Shown piece after piece: positions 31,793 to 39,989 of a stretch of 48,520 nt of DNA. Location of the stretch: NCBI GenBank assembly GCA_015061745.1, contig SUWB01000022.1, positions 1 through 48,520 on the forward strand, given 5' to 3'. Position 1 is the first letter of the stretch, and the number at the start of each line of letters is the position of its first letter. Under the pieces are notes generated by a model that was given only the letters and a program-made list of their open reading frames with translations, was not told the origin of the DNA and did not search any database. Source of the DNA: Lentisphaerota bacterium (GTDB taxonomy: Bacteria > Verrucomicrobiota > Lentisphaeria > Victivallales > Victivallaceae). The translations under genes were made by a program, and so were the position numbers.

Positions 31793-34102
31793 ATGGAAGT
31801 GAATCAGGAACCTCTTTGCCGGATCATCCGTTTGTACGGCATCGTACAGGGAGTGGGATTCCGTCCCTTTGTCAGCCGTGCCGCGGCCGCTTTCGGCATT
31901 TGCGGCAGTGTGGCCAACAAAGGTTCTTATGTTGAGGTCTATGCAAAAGGTACTTTCAAGGAACTGGAACTTTTTATCAATGAACTCAAAAATGATCCGC
32001 CGCCCCGTTCTATGGTGCTCAAGGTCGAAATTATTGAGAGCCGGGAGTTCCAGGCAACAGGATTTGCAATTATTGAAAGCGAACACGAAGAAGGGGATAT
32101 TTTTGTTTCTCCCGACATTGCGATCTGTCCCGAGTGTCAAAAAGAACTTTTTGATCCAAATGACAGAAGATACCTGCATCCTTTCATCAATTGTACTGCC
32201 TGCGGTCCCCGGCTGACCATTCTCGATGCGATGCCCTATGACCGGGAACGGACAAGTATGAAAGAATTTCCGATGTGCCCTGAGTGTCACAGAGAATATC
32301 ATTCTCCTGAAACCCGCCGCTACGATGCTCAGCCCGTCTGCTGTAATGAGTGCGGCCCGGAACTTTATCTGGTGGGCAGACAGGAATGGGGAAGGGCAGC
32401 CCTTGAAACGACCCGTGCCGGATTGATGCAGGGAAAAATCGTTGCCGTCAAGGGGATTGGCGGATTTCATCTGTGCTGCGATGCCCGCAATCCGGAAGCC
32501 GTCCGGCGGCTGCGGGAGTTGAAACACCGCCCCGCCAAACCTTTTGCATTGATGATGCGGGATATGGAGGTCGTCAGAGAAAACTGCTGTTTGCCGGAAG
32601 CGTGTGAAGCGTTGATAGATTCCTGGCAGAAACCCATTGTCCTTTTGAAAAGAAAAGAGTCGTCAACGCTGGTTGATGTGATCGCTCCCGGCAATCCGGC
32701 AATCGGCGTTATGCTGCCTTATGCCCCGCTGCATCATTTGCTTTTTACTTTTGATGATGGGGTGCAGATGAGCGATACCCTTGTATGTACCAGCGGTAAT
32801 CTTTCCGGGGCTCCCATCTGCCGCAATGATGAAGAAGCTCTTGAACAGATATCCGGCTTCTGCGACATTATTCTTTCTCACGACCGCAGGATCCGTTTGC
32901 GTGCAGATGACAGCGTCATTGATCTTTTTGAAGGTAAACCCTATATGATCCGCCGTTCCAGAGGTTATGCTCCATTGCCCTTCCGCCTTTCGGGGAACTT
33001 CAAAGGGCAGGTTCTGGGGATCGGCGGAGAGCTGAAAAATACCTTCTGTCCGGCTAAAGATGAGCTTTTTTATCCCTCAGCCTATCTGGGAGATCTGGCC
33101 GATTTGAGAACGGTCAAAGCTCTTGAAGAATCTGTGGCAAGGATGAATTCTCTGCTTGAAATAACTCCCCGTCTCATCGGATGTGATCTGCATCCCCGTT
33201 ATAATTCAACAGCGGCTGCAGAGAAACTGGGAACTCCCGTGATAAAAATACAGCATCACTTTGCCCATATTGCAAGCTGTATGGCTGAAAATGATTATCA
33301 CACTCCTGTCATCGGTATTTCTTTTGACGGCACGGGATTCGGTGTTGACGGGACGATTTGGGGCGGAGAGTTTATGAAAGCTGACTTTTCCGGTTTCACC
33401 CGTCTGGGCAGTATCGCTCCTTTTATGCAGGCAGGCGGCGATGCTTCTTCCCGGGAAGGGTGGCGGATCGCCGCCGCTCTCGCAGGTGTTCCGGAAGATC
33501 CCCAAACCCTTGAAATACTCAAATCTTTGCAGCTTGATAAAAAGGAGTCTGAGTGGAAGTTTCAACTCAAGATGATCGAAAAGAAACTCAATTGTGTCAA
33601 ATCCACCAGTTCCGGCAGGCTTTTTGACGGTGTTTCCGCTTTGCTTGGGATTTGTATGAATTCCAGTTTTGAGGGGGAAGGAGCTGTAAAACTGCAATTT
33701 GCCGCTGAAAAATATTCAGGCGAAAAAAGTATTTCTGCAAGTGACAGCCTTGAAAATTCCGGCGAAGGAATCTTTTGCCTCGGGACAAATTCTTTGGTAA
33801 AAGATCTTATCTCCCGCAGAGTGCAAGGGGAATCTCAAGAACGGCTTGCCTGGGAATTTCACGCAAGGCTTGCTTCTTTGATTACTCAAGGAGCTGTCCG
33901 CTGCCGGGAGTTGACCCGTTTGGAATGTTGTGCTTTGAGCGGCGGTGTGTTTCAGAATACACTGCTTTTGAAATTGTGTTGTGAACAACTTGAAAAATCA
34001 GGATTTAGAATATTGCGTCACCACCTTGTCCCCCCGAATGACGGCGGTATCGCTCTGGGGCAGGCGGCTGTCGCAATGTATCAACTTAACATAAGGAAGT
34101 GA
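31793..34102 (+). CDS. hypF: Carbamoyltransferase HypF
   Basis: 769 residues from the ATG at 31793; the frame is open further back into K2. Domains in order: acylphosphatase (IVQGVGFRPFVSR, residues about 14-26), two zinc-finger modules with CPECQ, CTACGP, CPECH, CNECGP (about 108-185), a YrdC-like domain (AVKGIGGFHLCCDA, about 215-230; TSGNLSGAPI), and the Kae1-like C-terminal domain (HFAHIASCMAENDY; FDGTGFGVDGTIWGGEF; GGVFQNTLLL). HypF makes carbamoyl-AMP from carbamoyl phosphate and passes the carbamoyl group to HypE, the first step to the cyanide ligands on iron. All landmarks are intact. Directly downstream of the nitrogenase-like genes. Confidence 0.95.
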   Translation: MEVNQEPLCRIIRLYGIVQGVGFRPFVSRAAAAFGICGSVANKGSYVEVYAKGTFKELELFINELKNDPPPRSMVLKVEIIESREFQATGFAIIESEHEEGDIFVSPDIAICPECQKELFDPNDRRYLHPFINCTACGPRLTILDAMPYDRERTSMKEFPMCPECHREYHSPETRRYDAQPVCCNECGPELYLVGRQEWGRAALETTRAGLMQGKIVAVKGIGGFHLCCDARNPEAVRRLRELKHRPAKPFALMMRDMEVVRENCCLPEACEALIDSWQKPIVLLKRKESSTLVDVIAPGNPAIGVMLPYAPLHHLLFTFDDGVQMSDTLVCTSGNLSGAPICRNDEEALEQISGFCDIILSHDRRIRLRADDSVIDLFEGKPYMIRRSRGYAPLPFRLSGNFKGQVLGIGGELKNTFCPAKDELFYPSAYLGDLADLRTVKALEESVARMNSLLEITPRLIGCDLHPRYNSTAAAEKLGTPVIKIQHHFAHIASCMAENDYHTPVIGISFDGTGFGVDGTIWGGEFMKADFSGFTRLGSIAPFMQAGGDASSREGWRIAAALAGVPEDPQTLEILKSLQLDKKESEWKFQLKMIEKKLNCVKSTSSGRLFDGVSALLGICMNSSFEGEGAVKLQFAAEKYSGEKSISASDSLENSGEGIFCLGTNSLVKDLISRRVQGESQERLAWEFHARLASLITQGAVRCRELTRLECCALSGGVFQNTLLLKLCCEQLEKSGFRILRHHLVPPNDGGIALGQAAVAMYQLNIRK

Positions 34103-34105
34103 AAA

Positions 34106-34336
34106 ATGTGTGTCGGATTATCTGCCAGAGTCGTCAGTGTCAAAGGAGGAAGTGCGGTCATTGATGCAACAGGTGCCAGACGGACTGTTTCTGCAGAATT
34201 GCTGGATGATTTGGAACCCGGGGACTATGTAATGGTCCACGCCGGGATCGCTATTGCCAAGATCACTGATTCCTCAGAAAATGAATCCAATCAGATTATG
34301 GAGCAGCTTGATGAAAAGTCCACGGGAAATAATTGA
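34106..34336 (+). CDS. hypC: Hydrogenase assembly chaperone HypC
   Basis: 76 residues, starting MCVGLSARV with the essential Cys2 that binds iron in the HypCD complex. The LEPGDYVMVHAGIAIAKI block is typical of HypC/HybG. It carries the Fe(CN)2CO unit with HypD and delivers it to the target protein. In a [NiFe] hydrogenase the target is the large-subunit precursor, but no such gene is in the window. Lies 3 nt after hypF and overlaps hypD by 26 nt. Confidence 0.93.
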   Translation: MCVGLSARVVSVKGGSAVIDATGARRTVSAELLDDLEPGDYVMVHAGIAIAKITDSSENESNQIMEQLDEKSTGNN

Positions 34337-35345
34337 GTCCTATTCAGGACGCCCCCTGCGGATTATGGAGGTCTGCGGAACCCATACCCACGAAATATTC
34401 CGTTGCGGGATCAGAAAGATTCTGCCGCCTCAGATCGAATTGATCTCAGGACCGGGATGCCCTGTCTGTGTGACGCCGCCGGGGTATATCGACAGTGCCA
34501 TTGAACTTGCCCTTGAACATAAGGCTTTGATCTGTACTTTCGGTGATCTTATCCGGGTTCCCGGCAGCCGGATGAGTTTGGCCGGAGCACGCAGTCAGGG
34601 GGCGGCGGTCAAGGCGGTCTATACTCCTCTTGATGCTGTTGAGATCGCCAAAGAGAATCCCGATAAAGAGGTGGTTTTTCTGGCGGTGGGATTTGAAACT
34701 ACGGTTCCTTCTGCCTGTCTGGCGGTGAAACACGCTGAAAGTGAAGGAATCAAAAACTTCTCGCTTCTGACTTCCAATAAGACAATGCCTGATGCCTACC
34801 GGGCTCTGGGAAATTGTGCCGATGCCTTTCTTTATCCGGGACACGTCCATACCATTATCGGAAGTTCCATTTGCCTTGAACTCCTCAAAGGGGGAATCTC
34901 CGGAGTCGTTGCCGGATTTCAGGCAGATGAACTTCTGACGGCATTGGCGGTTATTGCACACCACGCAGACAACAGCAGTGAAGCCTTCTTTGAAAACTGT
35001 TACAAACGGATCGCCAGAGATGAGGGAAATCCTGCGGCAATGCGTCTCATTAATGAGGTGATGACTTCCTGCGATGCCGAATGGCGGGGACTGGGCGTCA
35101 TTCCCGGATCAGGATTGAAACTCAATGCCACTTATGCAGCTTTTGATGCCCGGTTGAAATTCAATGTCCCTGAGTGTTCCGGCACGCCTCACGCCGGATG
35201 CCGCTGCGGCGAGATACTCAAAGGATTGCTCAAACCGGAAGATTGTCCGCTTTTCGGCAAAGTATGTACTCCGGTCAACCCTGTGGGAGCCTGTATGGTT
35301 TCCCACGAAGGATCGTGTTCAGCTTATTACCAATACGGGAGATGA
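34311..35345 (+). CDS. hypD: Fe(CN)2CO assembly protein HypD
   Basis: 344 residues from the ATG at 34311, whose ribosome-binding site GGAG lies within hypC; longer readings begin deeper in hypC. Conserved motifs: VCGTHTHEIFRCG near residue 20-32, SGPGCPVCVTP near 50-60, FETTVPS, the Cys-rich HAGCRCGEILKG and CPLFGKVCTPVNPVGACMVSHEG at the end, which hold the [4Fe-4S] cluster and iron site. HypD with HypC is the scaffold on which CN and CO are bound to iron. All key cysteines visible are kept. Confidence 0.95.
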   Translation: MKSPREIIESYSGRPLRIMEVCGTHTHEIFRCGIRKILPPQIELISGPGCPVCVTPPGYIDSAIELALEHKALICTFGDLIRVPGSRMSLAGARSQGAAVKAVYTPLDAVEIAKENPDKEVVFLAVGFETTVPSACLAVKHAESEGIKNFSLLTSNKTMPDAYRALGNCADAFLYPGHVHTIIGSSICLELLKGGISGVVAGFQADELLTALAVIAHHADNSSEAFFENCYKRIARDEGNPAAMRLINEVMTSCDAEWRGLGVIPGSGLKLNATYAAFDARLKFNVPECSGTPHAGCRCGEILKGLLKPEDCPLFGKVCTPVNPVGACMVSHEGSCSAYYQYGR

Positions 35346-35350
35346 AATAA

Positions 35351-36358
35351 ATGGAAGAAAAATTTGTAACCCTTGCCCACGGTGCAGGCGGGCAGCAGAC
35401 CAATGAACTGATAGACCGGGTCTTTAAGGCTCACTTTGCCAATCCTGAATTTACCGGAGATGATGCCGCTGTTCTGGCTCCCTGGAGCGGAAAAACCGCC
35501 TTTTCTACTGACGGCTTTATCGTTTCCCCCTGGGAGTTCCCCGGGGGAAATATCGGTAAGTTAAGCATTTGCGGTACGGTCAACGACCTTGCCTGTATGG
35601 GGGCTGTGCCTAAATATCTGACTTGTGCTTTTGTGATTGAGGAGGGATTCCCCCTTGACAAGCTGGAGGAAATCGCCGCAGCAATGGAAAAGACCGCCGC
35701 CGAAGCCGGAGTCAGAATCGTTGCCGGTGATACCAAAGTCGCCGGAAAAGGTCAGGTGGACAATATTTTTATCACCACCACCGGTATCGGTGAAATTATG
35801 CCCGGAGTCCGTACTTCCGGAACTGCCGCTCAAGTCGGCGATGCCGTCATTGTCACCGGTGATGTGGGGCGGCACGGCTGTACCATTCTGCTGGCACGGG
35901 ATGAATTCGGTATCGAAGCCGATGTGACCAGCGATTGTGCCCCTCTCAACAAAACGGTGGAAGAATTGTTCAGTGTGACAAAAGATATCCACGTGATCCG
36001 TGATGCCACCCGGGGAGGCGTCGGCACTGTGCTTTATGAAATTGCCGGACAGAGCAATGTGGGGATCCGTATTGATTCTCAGGCTGTCCCTGTGGCGGAC
36101 GGAGTCCGGGGCGTTTGCGGTATGCTGGGACTGGAACCCTTGTATCTTGCCTGCGAAGGCAGACTTGTGATCTTTGCTCCCAAAGAACACGCCGATGCCA
36201 TTGTGGCAAAGCTGCGGACACTTCCTTATTCCGGCAATGCGGCTGTTATCGGTGAAGTGATTGCCGATCCGGTGGGAAAGGTCGTTCTCACCACTGAAAT
36301 CGGAGCCCAGACGATGCTGCCGCCTCCCGGCGGAGAACTGCTCCCCCGTATTTGCTGA
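35351..36358 (+). CDS. hypE: Hydrogenase maturation protein HypE
   Basis: 335 residues, starting 5 nt after hypD. HypE of the AIRS/PurM superfamily: FTGDDAAVLAPW near residue 35-46, ISICGTVNDLACMGAVPKYL-type block, IVAGDTKVAGKGQVDN, GDVGRHGCTILLARD, and the C-terminal tail LLPRIC. The terminal Cys of PRIC is the residue carbamoylated by HypF and dehydrated to thiocyanate, which gives CN to the HypCD iron. With hypF, hypC and hypD, the set needed to supply CN ligands is complete. hypA and hypB (nickel insertion) are not in this operon. Confidence 0.95.
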   Translation: MEEKFVTLAHGAGGQQTNELIDRVFKAHFANPEFTGDDAAVLAPWSGKTAFSTDGFIVSPWEFPGGNIGKLSICGTVNDLACMGAVPKYLTCAFVIEEGFPLDKLEEIAAAMEKTAAEAGVRIVAGDTKVAGKGQVDNIFITTTGIGEIMPGVRTSGTAAQVGDAVIVTGDVGRHGCTILLARDEFGIEADVTSDCAPLNKTVEELFSVTKDIHVIRDATRGGVGTVLYEIAGQSNVGIRIDSQAVPVADGVRGVCGMLGLEPLYLACEGRLVIFAPKEHADAIVAKLRTLPYSGNAAVIGEVIADPVGKVVLTTEIGAQTMLPPPGGELLPRIC

Positions 36359-36377
36359 GTGAAAGGAGAATGTTGCT

Positions 36378-37511
36378 ATGCTTGAAATCACCTCTCACAG
36401 AAACGGAGAAGTTCTCAACAGCCGTCACGGCAGAGAAAGTGCTTCTGAACTCCTCATAGGAGTCCGGGGGATCGCCTCTGTTCAAAGCTATGTGACGGTG
36501 AACGGTATCCCTGCATTGCGTAATGACAGAGAGTTTTTTCTTGAACTTCCATTGCGGGAAAAAATCAATCACGTTACAGTAAAAGCCAAAGATAAATACG
36601 GTGAAAAAAGCCACTCTATCGTTCTTGTCTGGGACAAAGGTTCTTTCAAACGTTACACAGTGCGTATTGACGACAACAGCTTTGTGTTTACTGATCTTGC
36701 CCGGAACAGATACGATTCTCTTTTTGACCATTTCTACTTGAAAGGCCTTAAAGAACTTCACGAAAAGTACGGCTCAAAGTTTATACTCAAATGCTTCTAT
36801 GAGAATGCCCACGATCCGGAAAAATCCAATCTTTCCCAAGTCCCGGCGTGTTACAAAGGAGAATTTGAAGATAATGCCGACTGGCTGCATCTGGCATTCC
36901 ACGCCTGGGCAGAGTTTCCGGACAGACCTTATCAGCATTGCACGCAGGAACGGCTTGCTCACGATTACGATATCACCACGGCTGAACTGCAGCGTATTGC
37001 GGGAGATAAGGCCTGTACGCCTCCCACTAATGTGCATTGGGCAATGCTTGAACCGGGAAACTTTCCCTTTATGCGCAGCCGGGGCGTAAAGATCCTCACC
37101 TCAAGCGGCTTTATGTCCAACCGTATTATTGTTGACGGCCGGGTGGAAACCCTTGAGCAGGGCGGCTGTGATATCGGCTTTTTCTATGAGCAGGATGTGG
37201 CACGGTATATGGTGGAAAAAAGGTGTTTTTATGATGCAGACTTTGATCTTTTTCTGTCAAGGACATTTTTCTGCTTCAACATTGACACTCCTGAAGAAAT
37301 CGAAGCTAAGATCAGGGCCGAGGATGCCAAAAATAACAGTGATATCCTTGAAGCTGTCGGCCACGAGCAATATGCTTATCCGGCCTATGCAATGTATTTG
37401 CCTGACTACTTCAAACGCCTTGAAGTTTCCTGCCGGGTCCCGGCGGAACTGGGATATAAACCGGTCTTTTTTCAGGACGGTATCTTTGGAAATACCGCCT
37501 GGGAAAAATAA
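36378..37511 (+). CDS. NodB-like polysaccharide deacetylase-fold protein
   Basis: 377 residues with AAAGGAGAAT upstream, 19 nt after hypE, so probably read through from the same operon. Residues 1-100 look like a beta-rich domain (NGIPALRNDREFFLELPLRE; INHVTVKAKDKYGEKSHS). Residues about 105-375 resemble the NodB deacetylase fold: VRIDDNSFVFTDLAR, HFYLKGLKELHEKYGSKFIL, WLHLAFHAWAEFPDRPYQ with a probable metal histidine, and VGHEQYAYPAYAMYLPDYF. Proteins of this kind are found with carbohydrate genes in this phylum. No signal peptide. Any link with the cofactor operon is unsupported. Confidence 0.7.
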   Translation: MLEITSHRNGEVLNSRHGRESASELLIGVRGIASVQSYVTVNGIPALRNDREFFLELPLREKINHVTVKAKDKYGEKSHSIVLVWDKGSFKRYTVRIDDNSFVFTDLARNRYDSLFDHFYLKGLKELHEKYGSKFILKCFYENAHDPEKSNLSQVPACYKGEFEDNADWLHLAFHAWAEFPDRPYQHCTQERLAHDYDITTAELQRIAGDKACTPPTNVHWAMLEPGNFPFMRSRGVKILTSSGFMSNRIIVDGRVETLEQGGCDIGFFYEQDVARYMVEKRCFYDADFDLFLSRTFFCFNIDTPEEIEAKIRAEDAKNNSDILEAVGHEQYAYPAYAMYLPDYFKRLEVSCRVPAELGYKPVFFQDGIFGNTAWEK

Positions 37512-37527
37512 AAAAATTCCCATTGAA

Positions 37528-37568
37528 AAAGGGAGCTGCACTTTATATTGTGCGGCTCCCTTTTTTTT
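37528..37568. terminator. Bidirectional terminator between two convergent deacetylase-like genes
   Basis: GGGAGCTGCAC (37531-37541) pairs with GTGCGGCTCCC (37550-37560), with one G-T type mismatch. T8 follows on the plus strand and a T-run on the minus strand. Confidence 0.9.
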
Positions 37569-37584
37569 GGGGGGGGACGGAACT

Positions 37585-38265
37585 TTACTTGACAATGTCA
37601 ATGACATCGATCCATTGTACTTCCGGATCTTCGGCAAGCATCGCAAGTTTCTGTTCAAATTGATTCCACAGACCGGCACAGTCCAGCATTTCATAGGAGT
37701 GTCCCCAGAAATAAAAGATACCGTTTTTCTCTTTGGCCGCCTTGAATTTTTCACAGAACAGCCGATCCATAAAGTGGCAGGATGAATCCAGACGCAAAGG
37801 AGAATCGGTCACCCCCACATTATCTGTGTAGGCAGTTGTACGGCCGTAAAGGAATCCCGCTTCTTTGAGCAGCCGGGCGGCCTGAGGCGTAAAGTCGCCG
37901 CCGGGCCAGGCATATCCCAGACACTCTCTTTGAAAAACATCTTCCAGAAATTTACGGGCGTCCACAGCATCTTTGATAAAATCCTCAGCAGGGACGCTTC
38001 CGCCTTTATGAAGCCAGCCGTGTGAGGCTACCTGAAAATCACCGTAGATCTCTTTCAGTTCAGAAATCCCCACCTTGCCGTTAATAAATCCGTTATAACT
38101 CCAACAGGTATCCTGCATCGTTTTCCAGCGGGGGACAGCCGTATGTTCCGGCATCGCACCGGGATTAAGGTTGAATGTGGCTTTGCCATTGTATTTTCTC
38201 AGCAGTTCGATCAGTTTGATATCATTGACAACACCGTCATCCCAGCAGCAGGCAACTTTGACCAT
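37585..38265 (-). CDS. Polysaccharide deacetylase (CE4/NodB family)
   Basis: 226 residues. NodB homology domain: CCWDDGVVNDIKLIELLRKYNGKATFNL near residue 6-33 (catalytic/metal DD), VASHGWLHKGGS near 78-90 (metal His-His), and AWPGGDFTPQAARLLKEAGF near 118-138. The W-G-H block FYFWGHSYEML near 186 completes the fold. It removes acetyl groups from an acetylated sugar; the substrate is unknown. No signal peptide, so it may act on cytoplasmic or lipid-linked glycan. It has its own consensus promoter and is transcribed divergently from the Gfo/Idh gene. Confidence 0.87.
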   Translation of the reverse strand: MVKVACCWDDGVVNDIKLIELLRKYNGKATFNLNPGAMPEHTAVPRWKTMQDTCWSYNGFINGKVGISELKEIYGDFQVASHGWLHKGGSVPAEDFIKDAVDARKFLEDVFQRECLGYAWPGGDFTPQAARLLKEAGFLYGRTTAYTDNVGVTDSPLRLDSSCHFMDRLFCEKFKAAKEKNGIFYFWGHSYEMLDCAGLWNQFEQKLAMLAEDPEVQWIDVIDIVK

Positions 38266-38304
38266 AATATGACCTCTTGTTTTGTAAATTTTTCAGAATG
38301 ACCT

Positions 38305-38333
38305 AATATAGCACAAAAGAAAAATTTTTTCAA
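38305..38333 (-). promoter_or_regulatory. Promoter of the CE4 deacetylase gene
   Basis: Minus strand: TTGAAA (38328-38333), a 17-bp spacer and TATATT (38305-38310). Confidence 0.8.
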
Positions 38334-38342
38334 TCCGGATTT

Positions 38343-38371
38343 TTGCAAATTTCCTGTTGCTGTGTTATATT
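38343..38371 (+). promoter_or_regulatory. Promoter of the Gfo/Idh/MocA gene
   Basis: TTGCAA (38343-38348), a 17-bp spacer and TATATT (38366-38371). Its -35 is 9 bp from the -35 of the divergent deacetylase promoter, so one regulator could control both. Confidence 0.8.
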
Positions 38372-38416
38372 ATACGGCGTATTCAACATAAAACGATTAA
38401 TCAAGGAATTTGTAAA

Positions 38417-39586
38417 ATGCAGAATGTTCGTTTGGGAATCATCGGCGTCAATGGTCGGGGCCGTTTGTGGAGATTCTGGCACAAGCCGGAAGAAGGGGTT
38501 ACTGTCGCAGCCGGTGCAGATATCAGCCCTGCCGAACTGGAAAAATTTAAAGAACGCTGCAATAAAGATGCCTTTGTCACCACTGACTATAAAGAAATGA
38601 TCTCACGGAATGATTTGGACGGCATCGTTGTAGCAACTCCCGACTTTTGCCACGCTGAAATGGTCATCAATGCTCTTGAAGCCGGAAAGTTCGTCTATTG
38701 CGAAAAGCCTCTTGCCACCACCGTTGAAGATGCTGACCGGATGATCGAATGTTCAAACCGCCACCCGGGAAAACTGATGGTGGGGTTCAATATGCGTTAT
38801 ATGCCCTTTGTTAAAACAATGAAAGAAATCGCCGATTCCGGTGAAATCGGTGAGATCAAAGCAGTTTGGGTACGGCACTTTGTCGGAATGGGCAGTATTT
38901 ATTATTATCACGACTGGCACGCGGACAAACGCAATACCGGCAGTCTGCTGCTGCAAAAAGGCTCCCACGATATTGACGTGGTGCACTTTGTGACAGGACA
39001 CAATACGGTCAAAGCGGCGGCATTCGGAAGTCTTGATTTCTTTGGAGGCAATGAGGAAAACACTCTTGAATGTACTCAGTGTGACAAAAAAGAAAGCTGC
39101 ATTGATTCCCAAGTGCCTGTTCTTGATATGGACGGAAAACCTGCCCGGAGATTCTGTGCGTTCCGCAAAGAGGTGGATGTGCCTGATAATTATACCTGCC
39201 TTTTTGAATTGGACAACGGTATAAAGGTCTCTTATAACGAATGTCATTTTACGCCGGATTATCACCGGAATTACACCTTTATCGGCACGAAAGGCCGTTT
39301 TGAAAACAGTGAGATCGACGGAACGATCAAAGTATGGCACCGGAAAAACGGCCGCAACGACCAGCCTGACAGGACTATTGATCTCAAGATCATTGAGCAG
39401 AAAGAAGCAGAAGTCGGACACGGCGGAGCTGATCCCTTGATCTGTGCCGAGTTTGTCCGGATGATCCGGGGGGAAATCAAAGCACCTGTCCCTCCTGAAG
39501 CCGGACGTAATGCTGTTATAGCCGGACTTGCGGCACAGTATTCTCTTGAACACGGAGGCGTTGTGGTTGCTGTCGATCCCTCATAA
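38417..39586 (+). CDS. Gfo/Idh/MocA-family oxidoreductase with a Cys-rich insertion
   Basis: 389 residues from the ATG at 38417 behind AAGGAA. The N-terminal Rossmann fold has LGIIGVNGRGR (residues 6-16), VVATPDFCH and the hallmark EKP at 96-98. The catalytic Lys-Asp-His area is GSHDIDVVHFVTG near 182-194. An insertion at about 215-250 holds Cys219, Cys222, Cys228 and Cys247, suggesting a bound metal, perhaps zinc. Such enzymes oxidise or epimerise sugars and sugar acids with NAD(P). The substrate cannot be inferred. It stands alone under its own promoter. Confidence 0.9.
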   Translation: MQNVRLGIIGVNGRGRLWRFWHKPEEGVTVAAGADISPAELEKFKERCNKDAFVTTDYKEMISRNDLDGIVVATPDFCHAEMVINALEAGKFVYCEKPLATTVEDADRMIECSNRHPGKLMVGFNMRYMPFVKTMKEIADSGEIGEIKAVWVRHFVGMGSIYYYHDWHADKRNTGSLLLQKGSHDIDVVHFVTGHNTVKAAAFGSLDFFGGNEENTLECTQCDKKESCIDSQVPVLDMDGKPARRFCAFRKEVDVPDNYTCLFELDNGIKVSYNECHFTPDYHRNYTFIGTKGRFENSEIDGTIKVWHRKNGRNDQPDRTIDLKIIEQKEAEVGHGGADPLICAEFVRMIRGEIKAPVPPEAGRNAVIAGLAAQYSLEHGGVVVAVDPS

Positions 39587-39651
39587 CAGATGGTTCTGTT
39601 CCCTCTTACGGGTAGGTAGAATAACTTTTTCCCCAGAAAGTTTTTACAGAC

Positions 39652-39690
39652 CGCTTTTAATTTTTGACTTTTTGTCAAAAATTAAAAGCG
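39652..39690. repeat. Perfect 17-bp inverted repeat with T5 loop
   Basis: CGCTTTTAATTTTTGAC (39652-39668) and GTCAAAAATTAAAAGCG (39674-39690) form a flawless stem. It lies 65 nt after the Gfo/Idh gene. It may be a terminator or an intergenic palindrome. Confidence 0.85.
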
Positions 39691-39720
39691 TTACTGAAAA
39701 AGGTTTGGGAAAAGGGGGTG

Positions 39721-39779
39721 GGGGTTGGGGCGGGGGAAAAGACCTTTCCTAAAAAGGGCTTTTCCCCCGCCCCAACTCC
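39721..39779. repeat. Very stable GC-rich hairpin, about 23 bp
   Basis: GTTGGGGCGGGGGAAAAG (39724-39741) pairs perfectly with CTTTTCCCCCGCCCCAAC (39759-39776), and CCTTT/AAAGG extends it inward. It has no following T-run. It may be a mobile palindrome or a transcription block before the trp unit. Confidence 0.85.
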
Positions 39780-39852
39780 CTCAACCTATTTACCGACCTT
39801 TGTCGGGAACAGCACTTAACAGATAAAAGAGAAAAATTTTTTCATCAGGGAC

Positions 39853-39880
39853 TTGAAAAAAAAGTTTCCTGTGGTATATT
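39853..39880 (+). promoter_or_regulatory. Promoter of the trp leader-trpB unit
   Basis: TTGAAA (39853-39858), a 16-bp spacer and TATATT (39875-39880). The leader ATG follows only 8 nt later, so the transcript starts at or just before it. Confidence 0.75.
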
Positions 39881-39888
39881 AAAGCATT

Positions 39889-39939
39889 ATGAAATATTAT
39901 CTTCACAACATCAATTGGTGCTGGTGGCGACTTGACTGA
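39889..39939 (+). CDS. Tryptophan-rich leader peptide (TrpL-type)
   Basis: 16 codons, MKYYLHNINWCWWRLD, with three Trp codons in four positions (WCWW). It starts about 9 nt past the promoter -10 and is followed 50 nt later by an intrinsic terminator, then trpB. This is the layout of ribosome-mediated attenuation: stalling at the Trp codons when charged tRNA-Trp is scarce would prevent the terminator from forming. A hairpin of GGCG-ACTT with AAGT-CCGCC overlaps the end of the peptide and could be the pause stem. It has no strong ribosome-binding site, and translation may be leaderless or near it. Too short for standard gene finders. Confidence 0.8.
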   Translation: MKYYLHNINWCWWRLD

Positions 39940-39989
39940 AGTTTCCGCCTGTTTTTGTTGTGCTGATAAAATAAAAAAAATAGAATCTA

